Shown: positions 26,282 to 34,359 of the stretch, in pieces
How positions within the stretch are numbered: position 1 is the stretch's first letter
How the letters are laid out: every line of letters starts with the position of its first letter
Made by a program: the position numbers and the translations under genes
NCBI GenBank assembly: GCA_947495775.1
Contig: CANMAQ010000018.1
Span: forward strand, 31,763 to 95,762
DNA length: 64,000 nucleotides
Direction of reading: 5' to 3'
Source of the DNA: Jejuia algarum
GTDB lineage: Bacteria; Bacteroidota; Bacteroidia; Flavobacteriales; Flavobacteriaceae
The notes under the pieces: model-generated
What the model saw: only the letters and a program-made list of their open reading frames with translations
Databases searched by the model: none
What the model was told of the DNA's origin: nothing

Positions 26282-29047
26282 TTAGTTCTGAATAGAAATT
26301 TTAGACATAAAACGCCCTTCAGTAGTCTTTGTTTTTAAGATATAAAGCCCTTCAGGTAATTCTGAAACATTTATATCTGTTACGTTTCCTAATTTCTCAA
26401 TTACCTTTTGACCATTTATCGTGTATAGTGTAACTGCTATAATTTCGGTTCCAGATGCGAATTTTACAACACCATTGTCTACAGGGTTTGGATATACCTT
26501 AAATACACTGTCTTTCGTCTTAATAGCAGTACTGTGCGATTTATTAGAAGATAACACTTTAAAGTCCATCCAATCGATATTACCAATATATGCTGCCCCA
26601 GAAAAAACAAGCTGAAGCACTAGAGGTCCTTTTGTAAATTCAAGCTCTGTACTTACCGTTTCCCAAGTTAACCATCCGCCTGTATTTGGAACAACAACTT
26701 GGCCTATTACTACCCCATTAGCCACTATAGCAATACTACCATTAGAAAAAATATTAGCCACGCTTAAATCTAACTTATAGCTACCACTTTGGGTTACATC
26801 CAATTTATAGGTTACAGAATCGCCCGGTTGCAAATAGCCAATACCGTCTTCTTCTCCTGTGCCTTCTGTATCTATAATGGTAATTCCCTCTTGAGAAATA
26901 AACGTTTCTGCCTGTACTTTTCCTGGGATAAATTGACCATCTCTCTTAATGAACTCCAACCAATTCACATTCCCTATTTGAGATGCTCCAGAAAACTCTA
27001 AGGTAAAATCTTGAATTCCTGCCTCTAAATCAAAATCTGTTTTTATAGTGTCCCAGTTTTGCCAACCACCTGTTACAACCATATCGACAACACTTAGTAT
27101 TTGACCTTTTGACTTAATTGTAACCTTACCACCAGAAAACACCCCTGCAACTCTTAAATCGAGATCATACCTACCTGCTTCTTCAACGTCTATCAAGTAG
27201 GTTACAGCATCACCAGGTTGTAAATACCCTACTCCCTTACTTGAAACACCCGCATCTGTAACATCGATAAGACGCACTCCTTTTTGCCCCATAAAATCTT
27301 CGGCTTCCATTAACGTTTTACGTCCTACAGCCTTACTTCCAAAACAATTCACATTATATCTCGCATCAGAAATATCGATATCCCAATTTCCTGCAATTAA
27401 TTGAGATTCCGTATAGGCTTCATCATCAATTTGTACACATCCTGTCATTCCTGTCGCTAAAAAGGTTATTAAATTGGTATTATTACCATTATCCATAAGT
27501 ACTAGCTGAAGCGTTTGATTATTTGAAATATCAACATAAGAGAGTTGCGTATTTTCTTTTAAATTTATAAAAAATTGAATATCATTATCACTAACATCTA
27601 TATGAGACAACGATAGGTTTCTATCAACATTAAAACTGGTTAAGAAGTTATTTGAAAGCGCGACATGTGTTAATGCTAAATTCTGAGAGAAATTAACAGC
27701 TATTAAGTCATTATTTGTAAGCGACATATGTTCAAGATTCAGATTCTGATTAAGATCTATAGCAACCAATGCGTTATTATCTGCTTCTAATGTCATTAAA
27801 TTAACATTAAGATCAATATCTAGTTGGACTAAAGCATTATCAGAAAGGTTTAACGTTTCAAGTTTTACCAAATTAGACAAGTCTATAGTCGGTATTTGAT
27901 TGGATGACATATCCAAAGCTACTACATTGATAAAAGCCTCTATACCACTAGCATCTGCTATGGCTTTAGTACTAACATTTAAATCCGTCACGGCTTCTGC
28001 ATCTGCTCTACAAATCTGGCCATTTAAGGCGCCGTCTGTATCAATACCCTGATCTAATAAAGATTGCTCGAAATTAACATCTGGAAGTAGCACAAAGTCT
28101 GGACATGAAGGCTCAACTTCGCAGGTTAAAATTACCGTAGAATTATCTACAATGAAAAACGGATTTGCTAAAGCACCCGAAACACTATCTACACAAACTT
28201 CTTTAAGATTTGGGCTGTTCGAACTATCTAGCCACGACCCCGTTTCTCCCAAACCATCAGAATAACTAAAATACCCATTTCTTAAATCAATACGTTCTAA
28301 ATTTAAATTATCCTGAAGGAAAATCTTTTCTACTCCAAGATTCATACTAAAATCTATAACCTCTAATAAATTATTCTTAGCTTCAAATTCCTTTAATTCT
28401 ATATTATTTGATAAATTTAAAGTACGAACTTTATTAGTATTAAAAGAAAGCGTACGCAAATTAATATTCGCGTCTAGATCTAAAACGCTTAATGCATTAT
28501 CATCCAAATAAGCCACAACCAAAGCCTTATTATTGCTCAAATCGATGTCCGTTAACTCATTACCACTAAGATATAATTCTTCTATTTTAGTGTTTTTAGA
28601 CAAATTAATAGTCCTCAAATTATTATTTGTAAACGTAACTTTTCTCAATACTATATTTGCAGACAGATCAACTGAGGTGAGTGCTGTATTTGGCATAAAC
28701 AAATTCGTAAGATTCACAAATGCTTCTATTCCTGTAAGATCTCTAATAAGAACACCTCTAATACTTAGTAATGTAATTTTTTCTGCATCTGCTCTACAAA
28801 TCTGACCATTTAAGGCACCATCTGTATCAATACCTTGATCCAATAACGCTGACTCAAACGTATTATCTGGAATCAATACGTAATCGGAACAAGAGCGTGC
28901 TTCTTCTGCTAAGAATCCCCCATTCTCATTCACACCCACGGGATACGCATCTTGAGGACTTAAACCAGGGACAAATTCTAAGACATTCTCCTTAGAAAAC
29001 ATTAAACCTGTATAAAACAGTAATAATAGTACGTTAATTTTTCTCAT
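26282..29047 (-). CDS. T9SS-exported LRR protein with two CBM6-like domains
   Basis: 921 residues: signal peptide (INVLLLLFYTGLMFS). Two LRR blocks follow, each headed by the same lead-in (FESALLDQGIDTDGALNGQI at about residue 65, FEQSLLDQGIDTDGALNGQI at about 325), with repeats such as LSGNELTDIDLSNNKALVVA. Two CBM6-like beta-sandwich domains lie at about 575-700 and 705-830 (EAEDF...GVGYLQPGDAVTYLIDV...GGWQNWDT...NVNWLEF). A T9SS sorting tail ends it (VYPNPVDNGVV...). CBM6 domains bind beta-glucans or xylans. This gene and the SGNH hydrolase are codirectional and 93 bp apart. It probably anchors the cell to, or senses, a polysaccharide. Confidence 0.86.
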   Translation of the reverse strand: MRKINVLLLLFYTGLMFSKENVLEFVPGLSPQDAYPVGVNENGGFLAEEARSCSDYVLIPDNTFESALLDQGIDTDGALNGQICRADAEKITLLSIRGVLIRDLTGIEAFVNLTNLFMPNTALTSVDLSANIVLRKVTFTNNNLRTINLSKNTKIEELYLSGNELTDIDLSNNKALVVAYLDDNALSVLDLDANINLRTLSFNTNKVRTLNLSNNIELKEFEAKNNLLEVIDFSMNLGVEKIFLQDNLNLERIDLRNGYFSYSDGLGETGSWLDSSNSPNLKEVCVDSVSGALANPFFIVDNSTVILTCEVEPSCPDFVLLPDVNFEQSLLDQGIDTDGALNGQICRADAEAVTDLNVSTKAIADASGIEAFINVVALDMSSNQIPTIDLSNLVKLETLNLSDNALVQLDIDLNVNLMTLEADNNALVAIDLNQNLNLEHMSLTNNDLIAVNFSQNLALTHVALSNNFLTSFNVDRNLSLSHIDVSDNDIQFFINLKENTQLSYVDISNNQTLQLVLMDNGNNTNLITFLATGMTGCVQIDDEAYTESQLIAGNWDIDISDARYNVNCFGSKAVGRKTLMEAEDFMGQKGVRLIDVTDAGVSSKGVGYLQPGDAVTYLIDVEEAGRYDLDLRVAGVFSGGKVTIKSKGQILSVVDMVVTGGWQNWDTIKTDFDLEAGIQDFTLEFSGASQIGNVNWLEFIKRDGQFIPGKVQAETFISQEGITIIDTEGTGEEDGIGYLQPGDSVTYKLDVTQSGSYKLDLSVANIFSNGSIAIVANGVVIGQVVVPNTGGWLTWETVSTELEFTKGPLVLQLVFSGAAYIGNIDWMDFKVLSSNKSHSTAIKTKDSVFKVYPNPVDNGVVKFASGTEIIAVTLYTINGQKVIEKLGNVTDINVSELPEGLYILKTKTTEGRFMSKISIQN

Positions 29048-29300
29048 AATTTTTGTTTCTAAAATTCTAAATAATAAAAGTTAATTCTTAAGTTACGTAG
29101 CTTAATGTCCTGACTAGACAATACGTTACCCTACAATTTGTGTTTATTATTAAAAAATTAGTGATTGTGCTTTTAGACCTCCTATTTATAAGCTTTAACT
29201 AAAAAACAAGGCTATTTAAAAACTGGTTTTTTCTCGTTTTAAGACTTGTCGCTAAGCCCTCCCTACTTAATGAATGCTAATAAATTGTCATTAAAACCAT
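29048..29300. other. Intergenic region left of the REP repeats
   Basis: I see no gene. The DNA is AT-rich and leads into the repeat cluster; it includes the promoter side of the LRR-CBM6 gene, but no exact TAnnTTTG box paired with a -33 box was found. Confidence 0.3.
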
Positions 29301-29380
29301 AAAAGCCTTCACATCTCTATAAAAGCTTTCTCTTCCTATTTTTTTCCTGTACACTCACTCAGTACGACACTAATTACAAA
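29301..29380 (+). repeat. REP-like repeat copy 1
   Basis: AAAAGCCTTCAC...ATAAAAGCTTTC hairpin, then TTTTTCCTGTACACTCACTC and AGTAC, then a degenerate CTAATTACAAAT. It is about 80 bp and in the same orientation as the other copies. Confidence 0.7.
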
Positions 29381-29427
29381 TATCATGTCTACCGCTAGTA
29401 TCTACTAGTGACCGTAAACGAACTAAC

Positions 29428-29510
29428 AAAAGCCTTTACGTTGCCCTAAAAGCTTTTTCTCTTTGTATTTTTCTCATTGTTGCCGCGACTAGTCACAAAC
29501 TAGCGGTAGC
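29428..29510 (+). repeat. REP-like repeat copy 2 (diverged)
   Basis: AAAAGCCTTTAC...CTAAAAGCTTTT hairpin is kept. The GTACAC...GTAC segment is lost, but the ACTAGTCACAAACTAG palindrome remains at the end. Confidence 0.65.
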
Positions 29511-29590
29511 CGTTACGTGGACAAACTAGCGCGAGCAAAGGCATTGACGCCTTTATCACGAAAAAGAAAGTCCAAAAATTAGCGCAATAA

Positions 29591-29681
29591 AAAAGCCTCT
29601 ACGTCGCCGTAAAAGCTTTCCCTTTTTATTCTTTCCCTGTACACTTACTCAGTACGGTACTAGTTACAAACTAGTGCTAGC
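29591..29681 (+). repeat. REP-like repeat copy 3
   Basis: Full-length copy: AAAAGCCTCTAC...GTAAAAGCTTTC, a T-rich spacer with CTTTCCCT, GTACACTTACTCAGTAC, then ACTAGTTACAAACTAGT. It abuts the XRE gene fragment. Confidence 0.75.
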
Positions 29682-29687
29682 GGGGGT

Positions 29688-29828
29688 AAAACAGAATTGT
29701 TAATTGATGAAGATATATCTAAAAGAGTACTTACCATTCAAAAATTCCCTGATGAAGACCGTAAGCATATACTTTTTGCCCTTGACGCCATGATTAGAGA
29801 TACTAAAGCACGTCTAGCTTACTCATAA
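29688..29828 (+). pseudogene. C-terminal fragment of an XRE/HTH regulator
   Basis: An open frame of about 46 codons ending at TAA 29826-29828 reads KTELLIDEDISKRV, then FPDEDRKHILFALDAMIRDT and KARLAYS. This matches the C-terminal helix of small Flavobacteriia helix-turn-helix (XRE) regulators, as I remember them. There is no start codon and no DNA-binding domain; REP-like copy 3 replaces the upstream part. It is best read as a remnant of a gene cut by the repeat or transposon event. Confidence 0.55.
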
Positions 29829-29849
29829 AAAGAAAAGCCTATTCTTAAT

Positions 29850-30407
29850 TTAATCGAAAAACCCAACACTATCAATATCCAAAATCGTATTATCTTCTTG
29901 ATAGTTTCTTGCACTTGAGTATTTCCAATCTATTGGATTGGTTACAAAACCACTCACTACTGGATTGTTATGAATATAATCTATCTTTTGTTTAATCACC
30001 TTTTCACTCCATAATTCAATGGGTTTATTGTGATGCTGCCAGAATTGGTATTTAGAGCCATTACTCTTCTTTTTGGCTGCACGCTCAAAAAACCAAAGTA
30101 AATATTCTTTTCTACTCTCTTGTGCATTGTTCTCTATAGTCTCTATGACTTTCTTTGCTGTATAACTTTTAAAATCTCTTAGTAAACTTGATGGCTCTTC
30201 TATGCTTGACCTAAAGATTAAATGTACATGACTTGGCATAAAGCAATAACAGTATAATTCCATACCTTTTTCTTTTCTACAGTAGTTTATACTTTCTACC
30301 AATATATTAAAATAGACTTCTCTTGTAAATACATCTATCCAATTTATAGTAGCAAAACTCACAAAATATAAACCGCCTTTGTTATGAAACTTGTACTTCC
30401 TACTCAT
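29850..30407 (-). CDS. REP-associated tyrosine transposase (Y1/RAYT, IS200-like)
   Basis: About 185 residues from ATG 30407; the longer frame starts at TTG 30422 inside a repeat. The HUH metal-binding motif is seen as PSHVHLIF near residue 65 and the nucleophilic tyrosine in RDFKSYTAKKV near residue 88. The C-terminal HHNKPIELWSEKVIKQKIDY and IHNNPVVSGFV motifs are typical of RAYT proteins. Y1 transposases nick and rejoin single-stranded DNA at hairpins. The gene lies between REP-like copies 3 and 4 and has two more copies to its left, so the repeats are probably its substrates. It is complete and may be active. Confidence 0.85.
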   Translation of the reverse strand: MSRKYKFHNKGGLYFVSFATINWIDVFTREVYFNILVESINYCRKEKGMELYCYCFMPSHVHLIFRSSIEEPSSLLRDFKSYTAKKVIETIENNAQESRKEYLLWFFERAAKKKSNGSKYQFWQHHNKPIELWSEKVIKQKIDYIHNNPVVSGFVTNPIDWKYSSARNYQEDNTILDIDSVGFFD

Positions 30408-30420
30408 GATACCAAAATAC

Positions 30421-30500
30421 AAAAAGCCTTTACATTGCTGTAAAAGCTTTTTATTTTTATTCTTTCCCTGTACACTTACTCAGTACAGCACTAGTTATAA
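30421..30500 (+). repeat. REP-like repeat copy 4
   Basis: AAAAGCCTTTAC-N6-GTAAAAGCTTTT (12-bp arms, one mismatch), T-rich spacer, CCCTGTACACTTACTCAGTA, then ACTAGTTATAA. It lies directly upstream of the transposase start. Confidence 0.75.
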
Positions 30501-30530
30501 CCTTAAATCCGTATGTTAATAGTAAGATGT

Positions 30531-30569
30531 AACCGCAAACCTTTGTTATAATTGGGTTTGCGGTTTTTT
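30531..30569 (+). terminator. Strong hairpin terminator upstream of the IS1380 fragment
   Basis: Arms AACCGCAAACC (30531-30541) and GGTTTGCGGTT (30555-30565) are perfect over 11 bp, followed by T. It lies upstream of the transposase, where such hairpins often shield IS genes from outside transcription. Confidence 0.75.
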
Positions 30570-30608
30570 GTGTTTTCACCTAAATTGGTGTTGCGATAAA
30601 ACACAGCT

Positions 30609-31217
30609 ATGAAAATAATCAATTCTACTCATGTAAATCCATTTGGCGGCTTAAACTTTGTTCTAGAAGAATTTGAGCAACAAGGAATAGGTGAATTGCT
30701 AGAACAAAATTTACCTAAATTACCTAATCAATGTAAATACAGTTGGAAGGATATTTTATATGCCTTTTGGTCTATTTACTTCTGTGGAGGCGATTGTATT
30801 GAAGATATAGCTACTAATCTAAAAAAATTCTTAGAAGGAATACCATACTTACAAATTCCGAGCCCAGATAGAATATTGGATAGGTTTAAAGAACTGTCGT
30901 TACCAAAAACTACAATAAAAACTCCAAGAGGTAAGCGGGATCATCAATTAAGTATTCATGAGCATATCAATGCACTGAACATAAAAATATTAATGAAAGT
31001 TCAAGGTTTAGGCAAAGCTCCGTTAACTCTTGATTATGACAACACCTATGTTTTCAATAATAAAGCGGACAGCAACAATACTTATTTAAAGCAATATGGT
31101 TATTGTCCAGGAGTTGGCATTATAGGAAACAATATTGTATATGTTGAGAATAGAAATGGCAATAGCCATGCAGGTATCCTACAACATGAAACATTATCGA
31201 GAATGTCTATAATTTAA
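30609..31217 (+). pseudogene. IS1380-family transposase, truncated after about 200 residues
   Basis: The frame encodes the N-terminal half of an IS1380 transposase: SWKDILYAFWSIYFCGGDCI, then LTLDYDNTYVFNNKADSNNT with the first catalytic Asp, and GYCPGVGIIGNNIVYVENRNGN. Full-length members have about 430 residues, so the later DDE residues and the right end of the IS are missing. The frame stops in MSII, 11 bp inside the 3' end of the convergent 194-residue gene, which marks the deletion junction. The element cannot transpose by itself. Confidence 0.85.
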
Positions 31218-31791
31218 GTGGCGCTGTTCCAAAATTAAATTTCATTATACCGTTACCAAATAAACGATCTTCATACAAAAGTTTTATTTTATCTTCTGGC
31301 GCGATGCCATTAAAATATAATAGAATACGTTTAAAAGGGGCTAATTTAAAATTGCGTTCGAAATTAACTCCCGAACAGGCTATGGTGTCATTAGATGATG
31401 TTACCACAGAAAAATCTTTCTCTATACCAAATGCCATGTATTTAACAGAGGCTTCATAGCTGCGATTCGTGTATGTGTCAAGTAAAAGATCTACGCCATT
31501 AGTATGTTGAAATTCTACTTCTACAATTCTTTCACGTTCTAATTCTTTAGCTAAAAGTGCTACTTTTTCTGGAGCATTGGTATTATTTTTCAATAAATAA
31601 TATTGTAAAGGGACTTCTGTTGCCGTATAATTAATATCATTGATATACTTGCGTACTGTTAAAGACTTCCAATTGCCGTTTGGAGATTCATAGACTTTAT
31701 ATTGAGGGACATCTCGCTTTTTGTAAAATAAAAATATAATTATAACAAGTATAGCTACTGCTATTATAACTCCTCCCCTTTTATAATTCAT
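31207..31791 (-). CDS. Membrane-anchored protein of unknown function beside the secretion operon
   Basis: 194 residues: one N-terminal transmembrane helix (GVIIAVAILVIIIFLFY) followed by a periplasmic beta-rich domain with no family that I recognise. It follows the T2SS-like operon on the same strand by 101 bp, with a hairpin between, so its link to that system is only positional. Its last codons overlap the IS1380 fragment, so the native C-terminus may have been altered by that event. Confidence 0.6.
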   Translation of the reverse strand: MNYKRGGVIIAVAILVIIIFLFYKKRDVPQYKVYESPNGNWKSLTVRKYINDINYTATEVPLQYYLLKNNTNAPEKVALLAKELERERIVEVEFQHTNGVDLLLDTYTNRSYEASVKYMAFGIEKDFSVVTSSNDTIACSGVNFERNFKLAPFKRILLYFNGIAPEDKIKLLYEDRLFGNGIMKFNFGTAPLKL

Positions 31792-31841
31792 ATATTGTAT
31801 TTAGCTTTAGGTTGTAAAATTAAAAAAAGCCCCTCAATTAC

Positions 31842-31862
31842 AACTAAGGATAAACCTTAGTT
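31842..31862 (-). terminator. Hairpin at the end of the secretion operon
   Basis: AACTAAGG / CCTTAGTT with a 5-nt loop (8 bp perfect). A T run on the minus strand follows only about 13 nt later, so it is a weak terminator candidate. The CTAAGG-N5-CCTTAG core also occurs at 9211-9227. Confidence 0.35.
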
Positions 31863-31892
31863 TATTAATGGAAATCTATTTTTTCTTTTACA

Positions 31893-32402
31893 TTATTCGC
31901 CTTCATATACTTTATTCGCATACTCTAGAACAGCATCTGTAATATCTATGGCATCTTTGGCATACATGACATTACCGGTGTTTGTTTTACCTAAAATAAG
32001 CGTCAACTTTTTTGCTTCTGCATAAGTCTTGAGATGTCTATTTAGCCGTCCCCATACATTTTTATTCAAATTTTGTACTAGTGCATCTTGTAGTTCTTGC
32101 AAATCTTTGCTCTTGTAAGCTATTTGCTGTTGTAAATTTTTATTTACATCCAACTGTTTTTCTTTATCAGATAACGCATTGAACGTTTTATACAAGTCTT
32201 CTAATACTTTTACTTTAGCTTTTATTTTCGCTTCTTCGATACGCTTTATATCTGCTGTCATATTAAACCCATTGAATAACTTAATAGTATCTACATATAC
32301 TGTCGTTTGAGGTTTAGGTTGTAACGTTTGAAATACGATATATGTAACGAGTAATACTACTATTACAGCATTTACTATGGTTAATTTATTGAATTTATTC
32401 AT
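31893..32402 (-). CDS. OmpH/Skp-like membrane-anchored coiled-coil protein
   Basis: 169 residues: an N-terminal membrane helix (IVNAVIVVLLVTYIVF), then an OmpH/Skp-like domain that starts with VYVDTIKLFNGFNM, continues through a long charged coiled coil (residues about 60-120) and closes with LTLILGKTNTGNVMYA, all standard OmpH landmarks. Skp-type chaperones hold unfolded outer-membrane proteins in the periplasm. Here the chaperone is tethered and placed at the end of the T2SS-like operon, overlapping the GspC-like gene by 8 bp. It may hold the secretin or a cargo protein. Confidence 0.75.
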   Translation of the reverse strand: MNKFNKLTIVNAVIVVLLVTYIVFQTLQPKPQTTVYVDTIKLFNGFNMTADIKRIEEAKIKAKVKVLEDLYKTFNALSDKEKQLDVNKNLQQQIAYKSKDLQELQDALVQNLNKNVWGRLNRHLKTYAEAKKLTLILGKTNTGNVMYAKDAIDITDAVLEYANKVYEGE

Positions 32403-32883
32403 GGTACTTCTTTACGGTTTTAGTCTTCTTTTGAAAGGATACAACCAAGGAATCGCTGTATGCTTTTTCTAATTTTATATCTTTTACAACATCCTTTTCT
32501 CTTTTTCTGTATACCTTTTGATCTACCTTTACTAAAATCAACATTTTAGATTTATTGGGACTTTTTACAAAACCATGATAGGTAATTGAAGGCCACTTTA
32601 TAGGTAATGCTGTTGTCTTTTTTACACTCTTTTTACTTTTCTGAGGCGTATTTTTATTTGTTTCCACATAATACCTCGAGGTCTTAAATGGATTTTTATT
32701 TTTAATATCAAGCTTGAATGTATCTCTATTAGCTGTATACTTAGGTTTATGATGAGCAACAACATTAGACACTGTATTTACTGCCGTATTGTGTTTTGCC
32801 TTACCGAAAAACTTATAGATGACACCTCCCCATATAAGTAATAGAAATGCTAACAATAATCCATTTAAATATCGTTTGTTCAC
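32395..32883 (-). CDS. GspC/PilP-like inner-membrane connector
   Basis: 162 residues: an N-terminal transmembrane helix (GLLLAFLLLIWGGVIYKFF), a flexible basic and threonine-rich linker, and a C-terminal beta domain with ITYHGFVKSPNKSKMLILVK and VYRKREKDVVKDIKL. The NPF motif before the linker and the G-F/I-x...V-x-x-G-like layout resemble the homology region of GspC or PilP, which links the inner-membrane platform to the secretin. The gene overlaps both neighbours slightly, consistent with a tight operon. The identification is by architecture and position rather than a strong motif. Confidence 0.6.
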   Translation of the reverse strand: MNKRYLNGLLLAFLLLIWGGVIYKFFGKAKHNTAVNTVSNVVAHHKPKYTANRDTFKLDIKNKNPFKTSRYYVETNKNTPQKSKKSVKKTTALPIKWPSITYHGFVKSPNKSKMLILVKVDQKVYRKREKDVVKDIKLEKAYSDSLVVSFQKKTKTVKKYHE

Positions 32884-33848
32884 TAATTTATAATATTTAA
32901 AGTTCGACTAACGCTATTCCCATTTTCGTTACCGGCTGCATCTCTTACACGCACTCGCCAATAATAAGTTCCCTCCTCTGTAAACTCATACTCAACAGAC
33001 TCGCTCGTTGTCATTAATGTCTCCTCTAATACTTCAAAATTAGAATCTTTAGAGATCTCAAAAATAAGTGTTACTGGAGACATCACATTACCTGTATCTT
33101 CACTATTACTCCACTCGAAGGTTTGCACAGACTGCTGTATAGATACCATATCTTCTGGAGCTATTAACACAGGGAGGTTAGGTATTTCGGTATCAATAAA
33201 AAAAGAATATTCAGTAATCTCTGTATTTGTATTTGATGTTCTATTAAAAGCCATAACACGCCATATATATTCCGCATCTTCATCCACGATAGCGTCCTCT
33301 ACATTAATACTAATATCTGTTAGTGTCTCTGGACCAAAAATTACAGATTCTCCCGAGTCATTTCTTCTAACCAGCTCAAAACTATAATCATTAGCTGTAG
33401 AAATAGCATTCCAACTAAATGTTGTAATTGGAACATTCCTGTAAACATTATCCTCTGGGCTTCTTAAAATAACCATCTGATTACTAAGATCCTGAGACGC
33501 TGAAAGTGTAAAATTCGTAGGAAAAGCATAAGGCGATGTATACGCAAAATTTTCTGCTCTTAATCGCCATTGATATTCGCCCTCTTCTAAAGGAATATCA
33601 ATAGTTAATGCTGGTACTAATGAATCTAGTACAATACGCTGATCGCTAGTCAATATTTGTAACCTGTAATTATCTGCACCATCAATACGGTTCCATGAAA
33701 ATTGTACAACATTACCTTCTATTATGGCATTATTTACAGGGGCAAAAGTTTCAACTGTAACGTTTCTAATGTCTTCTTCTAAAATATCGTCACAAGTCAA
33801 TAATAGTGTTAGAAACATTAATACTACTATTCTATTTAGATTTCTCAT
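32883..33848 (-). CDS. Lipoprotein with three fibronectin-III-like domains
   Basis: 321 residues with a lipoprotein signal (LMFLTLLLTC then DDILEED). Three FN3-like domains can be recognised by their FSWN/FEWS cores and YRWR/YYWRVR end strands: about residues 35-112, 125-215 and 228-320. In the T2SS-like operon, a lipid-anchored Ig/FN3 protein could be a pilotin-like or surface partner of the secretin; this is an inference from position. It overlaps the upstream PilO-like gene by 17 bp. Confidence 0.7.
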   Translation of the reverse strand: MRNLNRIVVLMFLTLLLTCDDILEEDIRNVTVETFAPVNNAIIEGNVVQFSWNRIDGADNYRLQILTSDQRIVLDSLVPALTIDIPLEEGEYQWRLRAENFAYTSPYAFPTNFTLSASQDLSNQMVILRSPEDNVYRNVPITTFSWNAISTANDYSFELVRRNDSGESVIFGPETLTDISINVEDAIVDEDAEYIWRVMAFNRTSNTNTEITEYSFFIDTEIPNLPVLIAPEDMVSIQQSVQTFEWSNSEDTGNVMSPVTLIFEISKDSNFEVLEETLMTTSESVEYEFTEEGTYYWRVRVRDAAGNENGNSVSRTLNIIN

Positions 33849-34359
33849 AATTCTGCAAAATTATTTTTAGGTATAATATATTCTTATTTGTTCTGTAATT
33901 TTTTTTAGTATAAAATTGAGAATTCATAATCCTCGAGTTTTTAAACTTTAACTCAATTCGATACAATAATTTTAAAAGGATTTCATAATCACCTTGTAGC
34001 GTAACTTGGTTTGTATATACCAAAAATTCGTCACTGGTCGCTATATGTACATCTTCTATTGCTACAATGTCTATATTCAATGCTGTTTTCGATATAAAAT
34101 CTAACAGTTCCTGCGCCACATCTTCTGGTACTTTAGTTTGCCCTCCTATTGCGTTATTTATACCTTTTATCTCTTGGTTTAGACTTGCCAATTCTACATG
34201 AGAATTATCTACGATATTCAATTTTTGTGAGACTTGGTTAAGCTGTTTCTTCGCCGCAAACATATGCTTATAGGTCTTTTTGTAACATGCTAAAAAGAGC
34301 AATACAAAACCTATTAATACTGCAAAAAACTTTTTCTTATATGTTAAATTATCTAACAC
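33832..34359 (-). CDS. GspM/PilO-like assembly-platform protein
   Basis: 175 residues: short cytosolic start, one membrane helix (FFAVLIGFVLLFLACYKK), a coiled coil (about 35-70) and a small ferredoxin-like C-terminal domain (DEFLVYTNQVTLQGDYEILL). This is the layout of PilO and GspM, which form the periplasmic collar of type IV pilus and type II secretion platforms with PilN and GspL. The start codon lies directly after the stop of the GspL/PilMN-like gene and the end overlaps the FN3 lipoprotein gene. Confidence 0.62.
   Translation of the reverse strand: MLDNLTYKKKFFAVLIGFVLLFLACYKKTYKHMFAAKKQLNQVSQKLNIVDNSHVELASLNQEIKGINNAIGGQTKVPEDVAQELLDFISKTALNIDIVAIEDVHIATSDEFLVYTNQVTLQGDYEILLKLLYRIELKFKNSRIMNSQFYTKKNYRTNKNILYLKIILQNYEKSK

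Noticed and set aside
29301..30500. CRISPR array
   Set aside because: The repeats are irregularly spaced, 80-90 bp long with internal palindromes, and the intervals are not spacers of uniform size; no cas gene is present.
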